Of a DNA stretch of 64,000 nt, positions 61,248-64,000 are shown one piece after another (the stretch's first letter is position 1; each line of letters starts with the position of its first letter). The notes below the pieces were generated by a model. It was not told the DNA's origin. It worked only from the letters and a program-made list of their open reading frames with translations, and did no database searches. The stretch spans positions 68,839 to 132,838 of the forward strand of contig NZ_AZFC01000012.1 in NCBI RefSeq assembly GCF_001435095.1, given 5' to 3'. Position numbers and translations under genes: made by a program. The stretch is from Levilactobacillus spicheri DSM 15429 (GTDB lineage Bacteria; Bacillota; Bacilli; Lactobacillales; Lactobacillaceae).

Positions 61248-61729
61248 AGGCTTTTTCTATACCGAATAAAATAGTTGTTTTTGTCGTCTAATAATAGGTA
61301 CAGAGGCATATACAAACACCTTATAAAGAAAGCAGTAGTATATTCATCTGGAGTCCCTCTATAACGACCATCCTTGCTTTCTTCTAAATTGAAGGCGTAC
61401 TAACTACCTGTTGGCATATCTTGTAAAACAATGGTTCAAACTGTATATCAGTCTACTTTAGAATACAATTATAGTAATGTGGTTGTACTCTAAAGTAGAC
61501 TCTTGGACAAGAATTCTGTTGCTTTGAGAAGTTTAATTGTCTTCATAGATTCCCTTCACACCTTCTTAGTTGAAACAACAGAATCAATATCTGAAACGGC
61601 AAAAGGCACAGAAATCTTTTCAAAATGGCTCCTAAGGTTAAACTTCTTGTTTAGTCTTTAGAGGGTCCACTTTATGGCTTCTCTTTAAACAAAGGTGATC
61701 AATAATTTTTACTTATTTTTAATCTTGCC
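61248..61729. other. 482-base AT-rich gap with inverted repeats and gene debris
   Basis: Contains AAGAAAGCA and TGCTTTCTT as a loose inverted pair (about 61327 and 61374) and the long inverted repeat listed separately. The minus strand reads a short frame starting MKTIKLLKATEFLSK that stops quickly. I see no complete gene and suspect remnants of a mobile element. Confidence 0.45.
61450..61501. repeat. 19-bp inverted repeat
   Basis: Left arm AGTCTACTTTAGAATACAA (61450-61468) and right arm TTGTACTCTAAAGTAGACT (61483-61501), with one mismatch, around 14 AT-rich bases. It is too far from any stop codon to be an obvious terminator and lacks a T-run. Confidence 0.7.
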
Positions 61730-62794
61730 TTACAGTTTCTTCAACCCATCCCGCTGCTCCTCATCGATCATGTGGGTGTACAGCCCGGTCGCACTGGTCG
61801 AATTTTGCCCCAGCTGGGTGGCCACGAGTTGCTCGTTCTTAGTGGCCAGGTAGAGCTTGGACGCCAGCGTGTGCCGCAGCTTATGGGGCGTGATACGGAC
61901 CTTGAAGGCCGCCGAATACTTGGCGACCATTTTTTCGATGGTGTTAGCCTGCATCCGGGACGCCTGACCGCGGTAGATGGTCAAAAACAAGGCCCGGTCG
62001 CCGGGGGCCGCGTGATACAAAGCTGTACGCTGGTCTACGTAGGCCTGAATATAGGGCATGGTCCAGGGGGCAATCGGCACCGTATCGCGTTGGCCACCCT
62101 TACGAATCACGCCGATTGTGCTGGTCTTCAAGTTTAAATGCCGCAAATCGGCGTTGGCGGCCTCCGAGACCCGCAGACCGCTGCCCAATAAGAGGGCGTT
62201 GATGGCTAAATCGCGGACCTTGTCGCGTCGAAAGTAGCGTTTTTGGGTCGGGGTCAACCGGGACTCATAGGTCTCGTCGATGAAGGCCAGGTAATCGTGG
62301 TCGGTATTGCCCAGCATCAGCTTGGTCTTGAGGTTGGCCGCCCGGGTGGCGTAGGTCTCGTTGGTCCGCACCAGGGCGATCTTGTGCATCACATTGCGGT
62401 CGAAGTAGGCCTCGCCGTGCTCGTCTTCCGTGTCCTCGGTCAGGTACTTGAACAGCGACGAGAGGGCGTTTAGCGACCGGTTGATGGTCGGATGTGACCG
62501 ACTCCCCGGGGCGCCGTTGGCCTTGGTCTGGTTCAACAGGGCGGACTTGTATAACTCCACGGTCTCCTTTTTTAAATGGGCCAGGACGTCGAGCTGAATG
62601 TCGGCCGGTTGGGTAGCCGGCGTCAGGCCTTCTTGAATCAGCCAGGTAAAGAAGCGGCGAAACTCCGTGAGGTACTGGTACAGCGTGGCCGGTGACAGGG
62701 GAATCGTGGCCTTGGCCTGGTAGTATTCTTGGACGAACCAGGGCGCGGTGGCCAGTTCTTCATCGATCAATTTTAAGTAGTGTTGTTTTTCCAT
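61730..62794 (-). CDS. xerS: tyrosine recombinase XerS
   Basis: 354 residues, close to the usual XerS length. N-terminal SAM-like core-binding domain, then the catalytic domain. Catalytic residues are Arg208 in GLRVSE, Lys232 in RKGGQRD, His304 and Arg307 in HKLRHT, and Tyr339 in LYTHM. The position usually held by His or Trp is Gln330 in LGQNSTSAT. XerS resolves chromosome dimers at difSL in Lactobacillales. I chose ATG 62794 with GGAGG eight bases upstream. No dif-like site is evident within 200 bases. GC is core-like, so it is native and not part of the AT-rich block. Confidence 0.92.
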   Translation of the reverse strand: MEKQHYLKLIDEELATAPWFVQEYYQAKATIPLSPATLYQYLTEFRRFFTWLIQEGLTPATQPADIQLDVLAHLKKETVELYKSALLNQTKANGAPGSRSHPTINRSLNALSSLFKYLTEDTEDEHGEAYFDRNVMHKIALVRTNETYATRAANLKTKLMLGNTDHDYLAFIDETYESRLTPTQKRYFRRDKVRDLAINALLLGSGLRVSEAANADLRHLNLKTSTIGVIRKGGQRDTVPIAPWTMPYIQAYVDQRTALYHAAPGDRALFLTIYRGQASRMQANTIEKMVAKYSAAFKVRITPHKLRHTLASKLYLATKNEQLVATQLGQNSTSATGLYTHMIDEEQRDGLKKL

Positions 62795-63009
62795 GAACCG
62801 GGCCTCCAAACGTTTGTTCTAATGGCTTTATGATACCAAGAAACCGGCGGGGATGACAACCAAAGTTCCCTAATCGCAAGCAAGGAGCGTTCCATAAGTA
62901 AAACTAATGAATAACCAACTTATTCGGAATTGGTCAGTTGACGATGGGCGCGTAAACTAAGACTTATCAATTAGGCTAATACCCAAATAGCAGTGAAGGA
63001 GATTTTAAG

Positions 63010-64000
63010 ATGAAAGCAGCAACGTTTATGGCACCCGGCAAAATGGTCGTCAAGGATTACGCGAAACCCGAGCTTCAAAAGCCCACGGATGCCATCATCA
63101 GGATCGTACGGGCCTGTGTCTGCGGCTCCGATTTGTGGTGGTACCGCGGTATTTCCCAGCGCGAAGCCGGCTCAACCACCGGTCACGAAGCCATCGGAAT
63201 TGTCGATGCCGTGGGGGCGGACGTCAAGGACGTGCAAGTCGGCGACTTCGTGATTGCGCCCTTCACCCACGGTTGTGGTCACTGTGCCGCTTGTTTGGCG
63301 GGCTTTGACGGCGATTGTTTAAACCAAGAAGCTGGGGGCAATGGCGGCTACCAGGGTGAATACCTGCGTTTCACCAACGCCAACTGGGCGCTCGTCAAGA
63401 TTCCCGGGCAACCCTCTGATTACTCCGATGAGATGCTCAACAACCTTTTAACCCTCGCCGATGTCATGGCGACCGGTTATCACGCCGCGGCCAGCGCTGA
63501 GGTCAAACCAGATGACACCGTCGTCGTGCTGGGCGACGGGGCCGTGGGCCTGTGTGGCGTAATTGCGGCGAAATTGTTGGGCGCCAAGCGCATCATTGCG
63601 ATGAGCCGCCACGCCGACCGACAAGCCTTAGCCAAGGAATTTGGGGCCACGGACATCATCGCCGAACGCGGGGACGAAGCCGTCGCCAAGGTCATGGCCT
63701 TGACCGGCGCTGGCGCCGATGCGGTCCTCGAATGTGTGGGAACGGAACAGTCCGTCGACACTGCCGTCAAGGTTGGCCGCCCCGGGGCCGTTGTCGGGCG
63801 CGTGGGCGTCCCCCAGAAGCCGGAAATGAATACCAACAACTTGTTCTGGAAGAACATTGGGCTGCGGGGCGGCATTGCGTCCGTCACGTCCGATGACCGG
63901 AAGATTTTACTAGACGCCGTCCTTAAGGGCGACATCCATCCCGGGAAGGTCTTCACGCAACGTTTCACCCTGGACCAAGTCCAAGCGGCCTATGAAGCCA
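63010..64000 (+). CDS. zinc-dependent alcohol dehydrogenase, 3' end cut by window
   Basis: 330 residues visible, open to the window edge. Catalytic zinc ligands are in VCGSDLWWYRG and TTGHEAIG; structural-zinc cysteines in CGHCAACLAGFDGDC; Rossmann motif LGDGAVGLCGVIAAKLLG. The pattern fits threonine-dehydrogenase-like medium-chain dehydrogenases acting on small alcohols or aldehydes in lactobacilli. RBS GAAGGAG lies eight bases before the ATG. A TTGACG element lies about 70 bases upstream. Confidence 0.9.
   Translation, partial: MKAATFMAPGKMVVKDYAKPELQKPTDAIIRIVRACVCGSDLWWYRGISQREAGSTTGHEAIGIVDAVGADVKDVQVGDFVIAPFTHGCGHCAACLAGFDGDCLNQEAGGNGGYQGEYLRFTNANWALVKIPGQPSDYSDEMLNNLLTLADVMATGYHAAASAEVKPDDTVVVLGDGAVGLCGVIAAKLLGAKRIIAMSRHADRQALAKEFGATDIIAERGDEAVAKVMALTGAGADAVLECVGTEQSVDTAVKVGRPGAVVGRVGVPQKPEMNTNNLFWKNIGLRGGIASVTSDDRKILLDAVLKGDIHPGKVFTQRFTLDQVQAAYEA

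Noticed and set aside
62795-63009. difSL-like recombination site upstream of xerS
   Set aside because: I could not find the expected imperfect dyad with a central spacer near the gene start; the known location in lactococci/streptococci does not seem to hold here.

Overview
The window comes from a GC-rich member of the Lactobacillaceae. Core genes look roughly 55-60 % GC by eye. Diagnostic content includes XerS-type recombinase, an EbsA-family protein, WxL/DUF916 surface proteins, a folT gene under a THF riboswitch, and AGGAGG-type ribosome binding sites with frequent TTG/GTG starts. A high-GC Levilactobacillus-like species is my best guess; that is an inference from gene content, not a database match.

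Layout. 1-10 kb: 5'-cut ABC ATPase, DJ-1/PfpI protein, CPBP protease, TetR regulator, nitroreductase, FAD oxidoreductase, RNase H-like protein, ebsA, fhs, a zinc alcohol dehydrogenase with a divergent LysR gene, and an alkyladenine glycosylase. 11-17 kb: a core block lspA-rluD-pyrR-carA-carB. 17-26 kb: rqcH, marR-phosphodiesterase-UMF1 transporter, degV, riboswitch-folT, gtrA, aldo/keto reductase, vanZ. 26-34 kb: AI-2E permease, a lower-GC dehydrogenase, HIT/cytidine deaminase/GNAT cluster, WYL regulator, MATE and Bcr/CflA efflux pumps. 35-38 kb: a low-GC three-gene WxL locus. 38-45 kb: SWIM protein, tex, DinJ-YafQ-type toxin-antitoxin, a 42-residue basic protein, a secreted serine hydrolase. 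45-56 kb: an accessory redox island with SDR, three paralogous NAD(P)H-binding proteins, PEBP, broken cupin, cyclophilin-fold protein, two NTF2-like proteins, a DHA2 pump and an aldo/keto reductase, flanked by LysR and TetR regulators. 56-64 kb: rarA, gene debris, a very AT-rich block with a five-repeat zinc-ribbon nuclease and two membrane proteins, xerS, and a dehydrogenase cut by the window end.

The most unusual object is the pyrR-carA-carB block. Both carbamoyl-phosphate synthase subunits are complete, uninterrupted reading frames with host-like codon use, yet every catalytic motif I can place is gone. CarA has lost the glutaminase Cys-His-Glu triad. CarB has lost the glycine-rich ATP loop and the Glu/Asn/Arg metal site, lacks about 100 residues of the second ATP-grasp domain, and has no C-terminal MGS domain. 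It looks like a retained pseudoenzyme pair beside an intact PyrR, preceded by a strong promoter and a leader with two competing hairpins.

Other unusual points are a probable AUU start codon on the AlkP-superfamily phosphodiesterase gene, a near-identical AACT-AAA-AGTT dyad at two LysR loci 41 kb apart, a shared promoter box ahead of both NTF2-like genes, a 22-codon leader ORF behind a GAAA-loop hairpin ahead of a drug efflux gene, and several exact operator-like dyads ahead of redox genes.
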